Origin: Clostridium_AQ sp900552125
Lineage (GTDB): Bacteria; Bacillota_I; Bacilli_A; Erysipelotrichales; Erysipelotrichaceae
Length of the DNA: 64,000 bases
Strand: one strand, 5' to 3'
Assembly (NCBI GenBank): GCA_037892765.1
Contig: JBBKBW010000007.1
Of this stretch, positions 41,191-50,476 are shown one piece after another. A program made the translations under genes and the position numbers. Under the pieces are notes generated by a model, which worked only from the letters and a program-made list of their open reading frames with translations, was not told the origin of the DNA and did not search any database. The first letter of the stretch is position 1; each line of letters begins with the position of its first letter.

Positions 41191-43657
41191 AATATCTTTT
41201 CGTTTTCTCATTGGAAACAAGAAGAGAACCATCTTTTCCATTTTAGGAACTATGCTTTCCGTTATTTTAATCACAAGCATTGTATTGTTGTTAGATAGCT
41301 ATACTGCCTATGAAGAAAAGTTCAATCTTTATCAGAATGGCAGCTGGCTAATCAAAGAATCTACTCCATCGGAAACAAATTTAAGTGAGGCTATTTCCTT
41401 ATCTCCTATTAAGGATACATTAGTTGTTTCAGATATGGGAGTTTCTCCGCTTTCTAATAATACGTATATTGAAATATTAGGGTATAGTGATTTTAATGAA
41501 ATCTATCCTTTCCATCTTATTGATGGAAGAAAACCGGAAAATGAAAATGAGATAGCTGTTCCTGAAGAATATATAAAAGAGAAGAAAGCATCTTTGAATG
41601 ATCAATTAGAATTGTCAGTGGGAAATCGTTTCATACAAGAGGAATCAAAAATTAGACTAGTGAATGATTATGCAGATTTAATGGAGAATGAATATTTTGA
41701 ACAGGAAACCATAAAATCTTATCGTATTGTTGGTGTTTATAAAGATATATCATTATTTAAGAGTGCTACTGCCCTTAAATATCGATTTGTGACGAAAAGC
41801 AGTCAGTCATCTTCTATTTATACTACTTACTATACAATTCAAAATATAAATGAAGATCAATGGGATGAAATTGTTTCTAATATAAGTCCGGAGGATATGT
41901 ATTGTGTCAATGAGTCCGCAATTAATTTATATGTAGATAAAATGATTCAACTATCTATAGAAGAAATTGTAGCTTATGGTTTAATTATTCTACTCATAGG
42001 TTTAAATATGATAGCATTCATAAAAAATATCTTTGATATTTCTTTAAAGGAAAGAATGCGAATGTTAGGAACAATGGAATGTATTGGTGCTGCCCCTAAT
42101 CAGATAAGAACGATGGTATTGCTGGAGGCTATTATGATTGGCATCATCGCTATTCCAATAGGAATTATTGTTTGTACAGCTATTTTATTTATCCTCTTAA
42201 ATATGATGGAAATAGGGCTTGCGATAAACCCATTGCATCTGATAATTGTAATTCTGATCGTACTTGTGATGCTGATGGTTGCGGCATGGCTTCCTACTTT
42301 AAAAATATCTCACTTCTCATCAATACAATTACTGCGTACTGGAATAACTGAAAATAAACAGAAAAGAGCTCAATACAAGACATATAAGAAAAATATTAGA
42401 ATAGAAAAACTAATCGGTATGCGCAATCGAAAAGCTAATAAAAAAGCACATCGTTCTATCATCTTCTCTTTATGCATGAGTATTATCTTATTCATCTCGG
42501 GTAACTATTATATCAATGGGACTATTACATCTATTTCTCAATATCAATTTGATGAAGAAGCAATACAAGTGACTTTTGAAAGTGCTAGAAATAAACAACA
42601 GCTAGATTCCTCTATAGAAACGATTGATGAACTATTTGCGTTAAATAAAGATGGACAAAATGAATACTCCTATCAAATGTTAACAAATATCAATATTCCT
42701 GAATCTTACTGGAGCAGCGAGGCAAAGGAGATATTCTCAGAAGATGAACTAAGTTTTATGAATATAGAAATTATTTCTGATGGAAGTATTTCTGAAGGGG
42801 ATAAAAATAAGATAGAAGCTGTTGTTTATAATTGTGTAACTTATCAGAAACAGAATAAAGATAGATTTGAAGTTAAGCTATTGGATATTTCTGAAAATCA
42901 GGAATTTTCACTACCTTATTCGTACATTAAGGATAATGAATTTCTTTATTCTAGTTTAGATTTTACGGTTGAGCATGTAAATAGGCAGGCGAAAAATGAT
43001 ATTAATTCCATATATTATGAACAAAATCAAAGATCGCCAATCCTAGCAATTCATGTTTCTTTGGAAGATTTTATACAGCTATATACACAGTTTGATAGCC
43101 AGGAAATGAATATTGATGTGATGCAAACTATTAAAATGTACAATGATGCTCAGGATACATTACTCAAAAATATAAAGGAATACGAAGAAGCACATATAAA
43201 TACTATTGATTCTATTTATGATTCTGAAACTGATTCTGTTTCATCTGATTTTATTGTTCAGAGAGCTTTATGCAATATTTTCTCTATATTCATTTTATCT
43301 ATTAGTATTGCGAATATCTTACATACTGTTATATCTGGTATTCTTATGAAAAAGAAAGAAATTGCGGTGCTTCAATCTGTTGGAATGGAAAGTAAGCAGG
43401 CATTTTATATGATATTTTATGAGAATATATCATATGTTTTGAAATCTTTATGTATTGCAATACCAATATCAATACTTCTGAATTACGTTATTTATAGAGG
43501 ATTATTATTGAATCTAAGGACATTTGATTATCCAATATTGTATATTATCATCGCAATAGTAATCTTGTTAAGTATTGTAGTGATTGCTAGTTATTTTGGG
43601 TGGAGAAGAATCTATAAAGAAAGTATTATAGATAAAATTCGCAATATTGAATTGTAA
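41174..43657 (+). CDS. FtsX-like ABC transporter permease
   Basis: The 827-residue permease has one N-terminal span (about 18-38), a large extracellular domain, a cluster of three spans (about 265-375), then a fourth span near 425. A second extracellular domain follows, and three C-terminal spans (about 700-815). This duplicated FtsX layout (ten spans in related proteins) fits MacB/BceB-like mechanotransmission transporters. With the ATPase it likely moves or senses a peptide at the envelope. Confidence 0.88.
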   Translation: MKELSKISFRFLIGNKKRTIFSILGTMLSVILITSIVLLLDSYTAYEEKFNLYQNGSWLIKESTPSETNLSEAISLSPIKDTLVVSDMGVSPLSNNTYIEILGYSDFNEIYPFHLIDGRKPENENEIAVPEEYIKEKKASLNDQLELSVGNRFIQEESKIRLVNDYADLMENEYFEQETIKSYRIVGVYKDISLFKSATALKYRFVTKSSQSSSIYTTYYTIQNINEDQWDEIVSNISPEDMYCVNESAINLYVDKMIQLSIEEIVAYGLIILLIGLNMIAFIKNIFDISLKERMRMLGTMECIGAAPNQIRTMVLLEAIMIGIIAIPIGIIVCTAILFILLNMMEIGLAINPLHLIIVILIVLVMLMVAAWLPTLKISHFSSIQLLRTGITENKQKRAQYKTYKKNIRIEKLIGMRNRKANKKAHRSIIFSLCMSIILFISGNYYINGTITSISQYQFDEEAIQVTFESARNKQQLDSSIETIDELFALNKDGQNEYSYQMLTNINIPESYWSSEAKEIFSEDELSFMNIEIISDGSISEGDKNKIEAVVYNCVTYQKQNKDRFEVKLLDISENQEFSLPYSYIKDNEFLYSSLDFTVEHVNRQAKNDINSIYYEQNQRSPILAIHVSLEDFIQLYTQFDSQEMNIDVMQTIKMYNDAQDTLLKNIKEYEEAHINTIDSIYDSETDSVSSDFIVQRALCNIFSIFILSISIANILHTVISGILMKKKEIAVLQSVGMESKQAFYMIFYENISYVLKSLCIAIPISILLNYVIYRGLLLNLRTFDYPILYIIIAIVILLSIVVIASYFGWRRIYKESIIDKIRNIEL

Positions 43658-43716
43658 TTGTGAGTTTTATAGATTCTAATTTCAAAATATCAATATACAA
43701 AAAGATATGAGCTACC

Positions 43717-43733
43717 TATAGGAAGCCTATAAT
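43717..43733 (+). promoter_or_regulatory. Inverted repeat overlapping a -10 box before the secreted-protein gene
   Basis: TATAGG-AAG-CCTATA is a perfect inverted repeat (43717-43731), and its right half is part of TATAAT (43728-43733). No convincing -35 is visible, so an activator may be required. Confidence 0.4.
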
Positions 43734-43749
43734 GAAAGAAGGTGATTAT

Positions 43750-44172
43750 ATGAAAAAAATATTAGCTTTATTAGTTGCGACATTTTTATGTTCGAGTACA
43801 TTTATGATTACACCACTATATGCAGCAGAAGTAGTTGATAGTAATGAAGAGATTACTGAAATTAGTCCCAAATATAGTCAAACACAAAAAATAAGTAAGA
43901 CGTTTAATTATCAAAGCAAAACATATACGTTAAATACTACTTGGACAATAAATGTTGATAATAACACTGGTAAATTGAATAGTGCATCACTATCTGGAGC
44001 TACTTCCACTTTACCTGATCCTTTATATCAAAGCACGTCTGTTTATGATTCAGAACGATTGAATAATAATCAAATTAAATATTGGCTTTCAGTTAAAATA
44101 AAGAAATATGGTATAACTATGGAAACTCTCACTGTTATAGTTGTTGTTAATTCACCAGGTCCTATGAGGTAA
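43750..44172 (+). CDS. Small secreted protein downstream of the LytTR-ABC locus
   Basis: The 140-residue protein has a Sec signal peptide (MKKILALLVATFLCSSTFM, cleavage probably after PLYAA near residue 26). The mature part is beta-rich with a repeated FNYQSKTYTLNTTWTINV style. The family is not recognised. Position after the transporter genes suggests it is exported or regulated with them. AAGGTGAT fixes the start at ATG 43750. It ends at a long terminator hairpin. Confidence 0.7.
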   Translation: MKKILALLVATFLCSSTFMITPLYAAEVVDSNEEITEISPKYSQTQKISKTFNYQSKTYTLNTTWTINVDNNTGKLNSASLSGATSTLPDPLYQSTSVYDSERLNNNQIKYWLSVKIKKYGITMETLTVIVVVNSPGPMR

Positions 44173-44180
44173 AACTAATA

Positions 44181-44242
44181 TTAAAAAGGGATATATTTTA
44201 TTCTGGATTTCTAAGAAGGTAGAAAAATATAATCCCTTTTTA
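44181..44242 (+). terminator. Long-stem terminator after the secreted-protein gene
   Basis: TTAAAAAGGGAT pairs with ATCCCTTTTTAA, extended by ATATTTT/AAAATAT. Confidence 0.75.
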
Positions 44243-44347
44243 AGTGTAAATTGTGGTAATTTAACTTGTGAGTGGTTTATAAAGAAGAAAAACAAATGAT
44301 TTTAAAGGTGAGGTACCTAAATAGTATGGTATTAATAATATATAATT

Positions 44348-44956
44348 TTATATTTCCACATCCACAATTCTTTCTTCTATAAACTCTGGAAGATAACGTC
44401 CATTACTTATTTCAGACATATCTTCATCTAATGGCTCTTTACATAATAAGGTATAAATGACCTGTTCCTCATATTCTTTTTCTAATACTACAATATTATG
44501 CTGACGAAAGTAGTGATCAAGTTTCCCTATAAGTTCATAGCTGAATTCCATTTTGTAGACAAGTCGTTTTTGTTTCTGTGTTATGATAGCTTCATCAAGA
44601 GCATTAGATACGCTTTTAGAGTAAGCACGAATAAGTCCTCCAGCACCTAATTTTATACCACCAAAATAACGAACAGTAACTGCAACGATATCTTGCATCT
44701 GTCGATTTGCTAAACATTCCAGCATAGGAACACCAGCGGTTCCTTGAGGTTCTCCATCATCATTACTTCTTTGTAGTTCATTATGTTCACCGATAATGAA
44801 AGCATAACAGTGATGACGTGCATTTGGATGCATTTTTTTAATACTTTGAATAAATTCTTTTGCGTCACTTTCTGAGAAGCTTTTATGTAAATAACAGAGA
44901 AATCTGCTTTTTTTAATTTCTAACTCTGCCATAGTATCTTTTTTTAATCTATACAT
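44348..44956 (-). CDS. YigZ/IMPACT-family protein
   Basis: The 202-residue protein has the UPF0029/IMPACT N-terminal domain (KSRFLCYLHKSFSESDAKEF, HPNARHHCYAF). The strongly conserved SNDDGEPQGTAGVPML and VRYFGGIKLGAGGLIRAYS follow, then a ferredoxin-like C-terminal domain. Homologues are implicated in ribosome-linked stress or translation control; the molecular role is not settled. GGGTGATT supports ATG 44956. It is a single-gene unit. Confidence 0.92.
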   Translation of the reverse strand: MYRLKKDTMAELEIKKSRFLCYLHKSFSESDAKEFIQSIKKMHPNARHHCYAFIIGEHNELQRSNDDGEPQGTAGVPMLECLANRQMQDIVAVTVRYFGGIKLGAGGLIRAYSKSVSNALDEAIITQKQKRLVYKMEFSYELIGKLDHYFRQHNIVVLEKEYEEQVIYTLLCKEPLDEDMSEISNGRYLPEFIEERIVDVEI

Positions 44957-45011
44957 AGAATCACCCAAGCTTATTATATCGGATAAACTCTAGAAAGAAA
45001 AGGAAGAGTAG

Positions 45012-45039
45012 AAAAAAAGAGGCAATTTGAAATGCCTCT
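45012..45039 (-). terminator. Terminator of the GH13-like gene
   Basis: On the minus strand AGAGGCA, 7-8 base loop, TGCCTCT then TTTTTTT. It overlaps the stop codon. Confidence 0.8.
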
Positions 45040-47041
45040 AAATGTATACGTTCGTTTCAGGAGTTAGTTCAATCAGTTTTACTTCTCCAGGCTCAAATGA
45101 TAATACTATATTCTGAAATGCATCCATTTGAATATCATGGATAAATGGATCTTTTGTGGAGAAAATCTGATGAATTGATGATACTCTAAATGGTAATTCA
45201 CATAACATATTTTCAGTATGAATATGGAGCTGTGCCTGATCATGAACATTTGTATTACATACAACTAATAATGCTTTTTCCTCGGTAATGAATGTAAACC
45301 CGATGCCATAATCTCTAGGGGAATCAAACCAGACAGGAATACATGCTTGAGAATTGGTAATGGCTTCTAAATATTCTTGACGAATGAAAGATACTTTTTC
45401 TAATAAATTAGGTAATACAGATAAATCAGAATGGCTATAATTAAACCAATATTCATCACGATATGCTTGTCTATGATAGCGAGGATCTTCTTTTGGTAAG
45501 CTATATAAGTATTTCTGATCACCATATTCGCTAAGCTGCAATGGCTGTACCTCAAAACATTCTACGCCATTCATCATCACAGGGATACCATTTGGTAAAA
45601 ATAGATTCATGATAGTTAACATAATAGTTCCAGTTTTACCTTCAACGCTTTGTATACGACGGGAATCATATGATTCACATGCCGCAAACATAGGACACTC
45701 ATTATTTTTTAGACGATAGCTGAAGGTATGGAATTTAAAATTCCAAAGATCACTTTCATCATATGGTCCACTACCGCTAATTGCATCATAGCCTTTTTGT
45801 GTCCAAGATAGGCTGTGATCAGCAGAAGTATCTTCCGCTATCATCACAAAACCTCGTTTTTGTTTACGTGCAGTTTTTGCGATAGCTTTCTGCAGTTTTT
45901 CTGGCAGAAGATATGTTTTTTCTAAATAAATACCATCTATATCTAATTCTGTCTGATACCAAACAATGTTATCACATAAATAATCCCATAGCCCCTGCAT
46001 AGGTTTTTTTCCTGGGTGAAGATCACAGCGAATACTATCCTGCATTAAATATGGTTTTGTTTCATTTCGCATTTGTTTGGTAGTATGTACATGTAAATCT
46101 TCATAGAAACGAAAAGTTGTAGTATCCATTTCCACAGGGATATCCGCATTAATTTGATCTACCATGGATGGCGCAATCGTAACATTATACTTTCTCTCAA
46201 TGTCTACTAAGTATGTTTCAGTAATTTGTTTAGGACTATCTTGGAATAGAGTTAAATGGTTCTTTACATCATCACTTTGATAGAAATCTTTAAGTACATA
46301 AGTGTTTGGAATCGTATTATGAGCTAATGCATGACATTTTGGGGGATGGTATGCATTGATCTTATCTGCATCAATCCAATAAAACCATTCAGGATGTTGG
46401 TAAATATAATCATTATCTCTTGCTAGTTTACCTGGGCAATACTCTAAAATGACACGAATTCCTAATGTATGACATGCTTCGATAAATGCTGCACATTGTT
46501 CCTTAACACCCATTGAGTCAATTAAATGATCCTTTAAAGATTCATCTATTTCCCTAAAGTTTGTAACTGCTTCTTTTACAGGATAAGTATGCTGCTCATT
46601 TGTTTTACATAATGAGAATATCTGATGTAGTAGGATTGTATTAATTCCCATTCTTTTTAATGTTGGTAACAGTAAGATACTTTTCAAGAAAGTACCATTG
46701 TCATTTATATGATATAAATTTTGGCTAGGTAAACGACCATCACGATCATGATCCCAAGCAGTAGCACAACGAATCATTAAGGTATAAATACTTGCTTGTT
46801 TTATCCAATCTCTTTTAGAAGTTTTCAATTGGTTTTCTGTTTTTGTATTCTTAAAAATATTACGTAATGTAAATAAATAAAACTCATAAGGATGAACTAA
46901 TAATTCTTTTGATCGCAGTTTACGATAAGAACGATAACCATATAAATTCCAGCTTTCAGGAATCGCATAATTAAATACCTCATCTTTATGAAGTTCATAT
47001 TGCTTTTCAAGTTCACTTATCAATTGTCTTAAATGGTTCAT
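45038..47041 (-). CDS. GH13-like (GlgE/alpha-amylase clan) protein with altered catalytic residues
   Basis: The 667-residue protein has a central beta/alpha barrel and a C-terminal beta domain (about 570-660). Features of the GlgE-type branch are HPEWFYW and YHPPKC after strand 3, and the acid/base Glu in FVMIAEDTSA. ACESYDSRRI resembles the transition-state-stabilising HDxxR motif with a changed first residue. The nucleophile segment reads IDGIYLEKTY where families have GFRxD, so Arg and Asp are replaced by Tyr and Glu. It may be an inactive or repurposed glucan-active protein. It is divergent from a sugar-type binding lipoprotein. Confidence 0.7.
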   Translation of the reverse strand: MNHLRQLISELEKQYELHKDEVFNYAIPESWNLYGYRSYRKLRSKELLVHPYEFYLFTLRNIFKNTKTENQLKTSKRDWIKQASIYTLMIRCATAWDHDRDGRLPSQNLYHINDNGTFLKSILLLPTLKRMGINTILLHQIFSLCKTNEQHTYPVKEAVTNFREIDESLKDHLIDSMGVKEQCAAFIEACHTLGIRVILEYCPGKLARDNDYIYQHPEWFYWIDADKINAYHPPKCHALAHNTIPNTYVLKDFYQSDDVKNHLTLFQDSPKQITETYLVDIERKYNVTIAPSMVDQINADIPVEMDTTTFRFYEDLHVHTTKQMRNETKPYLMQDSIRCDLHPGKKPMQGLWDYLCDNIVWYQTELDIDGIYLEKTYLLPEKLQKAIAKTARKQKRGFVMIAEDTSADHSLSWTQKGYDAISGSGPYDESDLWNFKFHTFSYRLKNNECPMFAACESYDSRRIQSVEGKTGTIMLTIMNLFLPNGIPVMMNGVECFEVQPLQLSEYGDQKYLYSLPKEDPRYHRQAYRDEYWFNYSHSDLSVLPNLLEKVSFIRQEYLEAITNSQACIPVWFDSPRDYGIGFTFITEEKALLVVCNTNVHDQAQLHIHTENMLCELPFRVSSIHQIFSTKDPFIHDIQMDAFQNIVLSFEPGEVKLIELTPETNVYI

Positions 47042-47106
47042 AAGAAGCCCCCTTACAGTTATAGTATTCTATACATGAAGAAAAATGTCAATTGAAAATT
47101 TAACAA

Positions 47107-47121
47107 AAGAAAGCGATTTCG
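47107..47121. promoter_or_regulatory. Catabolite-responsive (cre-like) element
   Basis: AAGAAAGCGATTTCG fits the CcpA consensus WTGNAANCGNWNNCW except at two positions, with GAAA/TTTC arms around GCGA. It lies in the divergent region between the GH13-like gene and the solute-binding lipoprotein. Confidence 0.5.
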
Positions 47122-47174
47122 ACATTATTTTTATTTATCTCTTTTTATACTTACATGATAGAAGGAGTGTGTTT

Positions 47175-48335
47175 ATGAAAAGGATTTTGTTATGTATAAG
47201 TATTTTCATATTGCAAGCCTGTAGTGTAAATAATGACCATTCTATGGTGTATAGTAATACAGTTTTATATAAGCCTGAACAAGGCGCAAAGCTGATAGTT
47301 TATGTACCAGATTTATCAGTTGGAGAGTTTCTTATAGAGTTATGGAATCAGACCTATATAGAATATGCAGGTATGCTATCAATTACAACAGATATAAAGA
47401 AAAGTGATGTATATTGGACATCAGACAATGAAGTTATGAAAAGTAATGAAAATGGCTATATAATAAAGAATCTTAGCGTAGATAATCCATGCCCGGATGT
47501 ATTTATAAGAAAAGAAATAGAAAATATGTTTTATCCCATTTATGGAAATGGTATGGTTTTTGTTTGGAATAAGGAAACCGCAAAGCATTATGGAATACAT
47601 GATGAAGTACTGAAAGATTTTAAACAGCTTAAAGATATAGAACAAGGGTATTACTTTCATCGAAATCTTGATTCTATTGCGCCTTTTTTTCTCTATAAAA
47701 GGGATCAGAATGTCGCAATATCTATGAATGACTTATTTAAAGATGATTTCTTAAACCGTTATATACAATATCGAAACTTTTATAATGATTTAAACATACA
47801 GGATAATACATTAGATGATAAGGTGTTTTATGAAGATAATGGTTATATAAGTGGACTAGTGTCTATGAAGGATATAAAGAAAACTACATCTTATGAAAAT
47901 ATGCATTTAGCATTTATTCCTATGCCCTCCTATGATGGAAAACAATTACATACCATATTGGATACCTATGGCTTTGTGATTAAACCGGATTGTAAATATC
48001 CAGAAGCAGCTCTTGCTTTCTTGCAGATGCTAAGATCTGATCAAGGAATAAAAAAATCAATAGAAAACGGTTTATATCCTTTATTATCAAAAGAAGATAT
48101 TGAAGAAATTGGAATCTATGATACCTATGTCAAACAGATATTGTTAGCTATGCATGATTCACAATTACGTAATACTTCCTACATTAAGGAGAAATCATCA
48201 ATTCAAATAGAAGAACTAATTGAGGATAGTGATTTTATTTCTTTACTACAAAACAGTTTGTATGAGGAAGAAAACCACAAAATATTTCTGCAAAAAGTTA
48301 GAAAATCAGTTGTTCATTGGATATATACACAGTAA
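47175..48335 (+). CDS. Extracellular solute-binding lipoprotein (MalE-like)
   Basis: The 386-residue lipoprotein has a signal peptide ending LQAC (Cys16). The mature domain has a type II periplasmic-binding fold: NGMVFVWNKETAKHYG, FIPMPSYDGKQLHTILDTYG and the C-terminal YPEAALAFLQMLRSDQG helix typical of sugar-binding proteins. No ABC permease genes adjoin it, so it is an orphan or sensory binding protein. AGAAGGAG places the start at 47175, not at 47085. A cre-like site upstream suggests carbon control. Confidence 0.8.
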   Translation: MKRILLCISIFILQACSVNNDHSMVYSNTVLYKPEQGAKLIVYVPDLSVGEFLIELWNQTYIEYAGMLSITTDIKKSDVYWTSDNEVMKSNENGYIIKNLSVDNPCPDVFIRKEIENMFYPIYGNGMVFVWNKETAKHYGIHDEVLKDFKQLKDIEQGYYFHRNLDSIAPFFLYKRDQNVAISMNDLFKDDFLNRYIQYRNFYNDLNIQDNTLDDKVFYEDNGYISGLVSMKDIKKTTSYENMHLAFIPMPSYDGKQLHTILDTYGFVIKPDCKYPEAALAFLQMLRSDQGIKKSIENGLYPLLSKEDIEEIGIYDTYVKQILLAMHDSQLRNTSYIKEKSSIQIEELIEDSDFISLLQNSLYEEENHKIFLQKVRKSVVHWIYTQ

Positions 48336-48429
48336 ATTGTGATAAATATATGATAAAATATTAACGTTTTATTTAATTATTGTGTATAATGGTAAGCACA
48401 CTGTATGAAAATATAGAAAGGATATTATC

Positions 48430-49026
48430 ATGAATAAATCATATGTAAAATCTTTATTAATTAATGCGCTAGGTGCAGTTTTATTAGGATTAGGCTGTTT
48501 GTTGTATTTAAGTGCTGATATTGGTTCTGATGCAATGACAACATTTTCTCAAGGCCTTTCAATTATCACAAGTTTATCATTTTCTATCTGTTATTATGGA
48601 TTAAATGTTATTATGATGATTATCGCAATTATTATGGATAAAAAACAAATAGGCTGGGGTACAATTATATTTCCAGCTGTTGCGGCAATTACTATTCAGT
48701 TAGGATTTGCTTACATTCCACTAACTACTGGCTGGCTTCGTTATCCTATATTTTTCTTAGGTTTAATTTTGATTTCCTTTGCGGTAGCTTTAGCTTCCAA
48801 AGCTGTTTGTGGAAAAAATCCAAATGATGCAATGAATTTTGCGATTATGGAAAAAGTAAAGAAGGATTATGGTATTGTTAGAAGCTGTGTAGATGCGATT
48901 ATGTTAGTAGCTGGTATTCTTCTTCAAGGAACATGGGGAATAGGTACAATTTTTGCGGTAGCTTTTACAGGTGTGATCGCATCTAAGTTTATGAAACTAT
49001 TAGATAAAATAATGAAGATTAGCTAA
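48430..49026 (+). CDS. YczE/YitT-like integral membrane protein
   Basis: The 198-residue membrane protein has about five spans, with LLGLGCLLYLSADIGSDAMTTF at the N-terminus, cited by its core ADIGSDAMTTF, and a mirrored GKNPNDAMNFAIMEK in the second half. This internal repeat is typical of the YczE/YyaS/YitT group. The function of the family is not established. AGAAAGGA precedes the ATG. It ends with a terminator shared with the convergent dap operon. Confidence 0.8.
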   Translation: MNKSYVKSLLINALGAVLLGLGCLLYLSADIGSDAMTTFSQGLSIITSLSFSICYYGLNVIMMIIAIIMDKKQIGWGTIIFPAVAAITIQLGFAYIPLTTGWLRYPIFFLGLILISFAVALASKAVCGKNPNDAMNFAIMEKVKKDYGIVRSCVDAIMLVAGILLQGTWGIGTIFAVAFTGVIASKFMKLLDKIMKIS

Positions 49027-49031
49027 TCTTG

Positions 49032-49055
49032 GACAGGCATTAGACTGTCTTTTTT
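49032..49055 (+). terminator. Terminator after the YczE-like gene
   Basis: GACAG, 8-base loop, CTGTC followed by TTTTTT. Confidence 0.65.
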
Positions 49056-49740
49056 ATAACTTTCTCAGTTCAGGTAGAATTTCTGTTTTACTAATATTTT
49101 TTACTTTGTTTATCACTTTCGCAGGGTTTCCTACTACTATGCTTTCTTCTTCTACATCTTCTAATACGATAGCTCCAGCACCAATAACTGCACCTTTATG
49201 AATATGGATTCCTTCCAATATAACTGCATTGGCACCAATCATGACATCATCTTCAACTATAACAGGCTTTGCATTTGCTGGTTCAATAACTCCTGCTAAT
49301 ACAGCTCCAGCACCAATATGGCATCGTTTACCTATTTTAGCATTTCCACCTATGATAGCCCCCATATCAATCATCGTATCTTCGTCAATAACCGCACCTA
49401 TATTAATAATAGCTCCCATCATAACTATAACTCGTTCTTTGATTTCCACATGATCACGAATAATGGCCCCTGGTTCTATACGAGCAGAAAGATGGATTAG
49501 GTTTAATAAAGGAACAGCAGAATTACGGCAGGTAGCTTCTACAACGTAATCAATAATATGCTCCTTATTTTTTAATAAAATAGTTTGAATGTGATTCCAT
49601 TCCCCAAATACAATCTGATCAGTTTCGCCAAATACTTTACATTCAGTAAAGGAAATAGGAGTTTTAGACTTTACATACACTTTTACCGGTGTTTTTTTCT
49701 TTGCCTGATGTAAATAAGCAATTATTTCATTTGTATTCAT
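49054..49740 (-). CDS. dapH: Tetrahydrodipicolinate N-acetyltransferase
   Basis: The 228-residue protein has a N-terminal DapH-specific domain (about 1-85) followed by a left-handed beta-helix of hexapeptide repeats (IDMGAIIGGNAKIGKRCHIG, IGANAVILEGIHIHKG). It acetylates L-2,3,4,5-tetrahydrodipicolinate with acetyl-CoA, committing lysine/diaminopimelate synthesis to the acetylated branch. It is the third gene of dapF-dapB-dapH, overlapping dapB by 14 bp. The matching deacetylase is at 51371. Confidence 0.93.
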   Translation of the reverse strand: MNTNEIIAYLHQAKKKTPVKVYVKSKTPISFTECKVFGETDQIVFGEWNHIQTILLKNKEHIIDYVVEATCRNSAVPLLNLIHLSARIEPGAIIRDHVEIKERVIVMMGAIINIGAVIDEDTMIDMGAIIGGNAKIGKRCHIGAGAVLAGVIEPANAKPVIVEDDVMIGANAVILEGIHIHKGAVIGAGAIVLEDVEEESIVVGNPAKVINKVKNISKTEILPELRKL

Positions 49741-50476
49741 ATCTTTCTCCTAACATATCTTTCATCTGATATAATCCTGGTTCTTTATTAATAAGAAAAT
49801 ATGCAGCTTGAATAGCACCATGTGCAAATATTTTTCGTGATAATGCAGTGTGCTTGATTTCAATGATTTCATCATTTCCAAAGAAATAAATACTATGCTC
49901 TCCTGCAATACTTCCACCACGGATGGAATGGATACCTATTTCTTTCTGTCTGTTTTCTACTCTTCCATTTCTGCCACGTATTTCACGATAAGATTGATCA
50001 GCATTGATAATAGAGGCAAACATCTTGGCAGTACCGCTTGGCGCGTCTTTTTTATGTTTATGATGTTTTTCCACAATTTCTATATCATATTGGTTCTCTA
50101 GCATTGGTAAAAGATGATGAAGCATTTCCTGTATGGCATTTATGCCGAAAGAAAAATTAGCCTGTTTTATAATTGGAAAATATTGAGATAATTCTTTGAT
50201 TCTTTCCAGCTGATATTTGGTATATCCGGTTGTACCGCAAACATAAGGAATATGATGTTCATAAAGAAACGGATAAAGCCATTTCATATAACTTGGATGA
50301 GAGAAATCAATTACTAAATCAATAGGTATAGTCAAATCTGTTAAAGTATTTATGTTATGATGATCAATAATCATAGCTATTTCCATATCTTTTTGTTTTT
50401 CAATTTCTTCTTTTATACATTTTCCCATTGTCCCATTTCCTATCATGAGGATAGAGAGTTTGGCAGTCTCATTCAT
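49727..50476 (-). CDS. dapB: 4-hydroxy-tetrahydrodipicolinate reductase
   Basis: The 249-residue NAD(P)H-dependent reductase has a Rossmann start MIGNGTMGKCIKEEI and VCGTTGYTKYQL. The substrate-binding signature VEKHHKHKKDAPSGTA is present with the catalytic His and Lys, followed by SIRGGSIAGEHSIYF. It makes tetrahydrodipicolinate, the substrate of DapH. It overlaps dapF by 8 bp and dapH by 14 bp, so translation is coupled. dapA is not in the window. Confidence 0.95.
   Translation of the reverse strand: MNETAKLSILMIGNGTMGKCIKEEIEKQKDMEIAMIIDHHNINTLTDLTIPIDLVIDFSHPSYMKWLYPFLYEHHIPYVCGTTGYTKYQLERIKELSQYFPIIKQANFSFGINAIQEMLHHLLPMLENQYDIEIVEKHHKHKKDAPSGTAKMFASIINADQSYREIRGRNGRVENRQKEIGIHSIRGGSIAGEHSIYFFGNDEIIEIKHTALSRKIFAHGAIQAAYFLINKEPGLYQMKDMLGERYEYK

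Noticed and set aside
48430..49026. Possible queuosine or thiamine transporter reading of the YczE-like protein
   Set aside because: No riboswitch upstream, and the internal repeat matches YczE/YitT-type proteins better.
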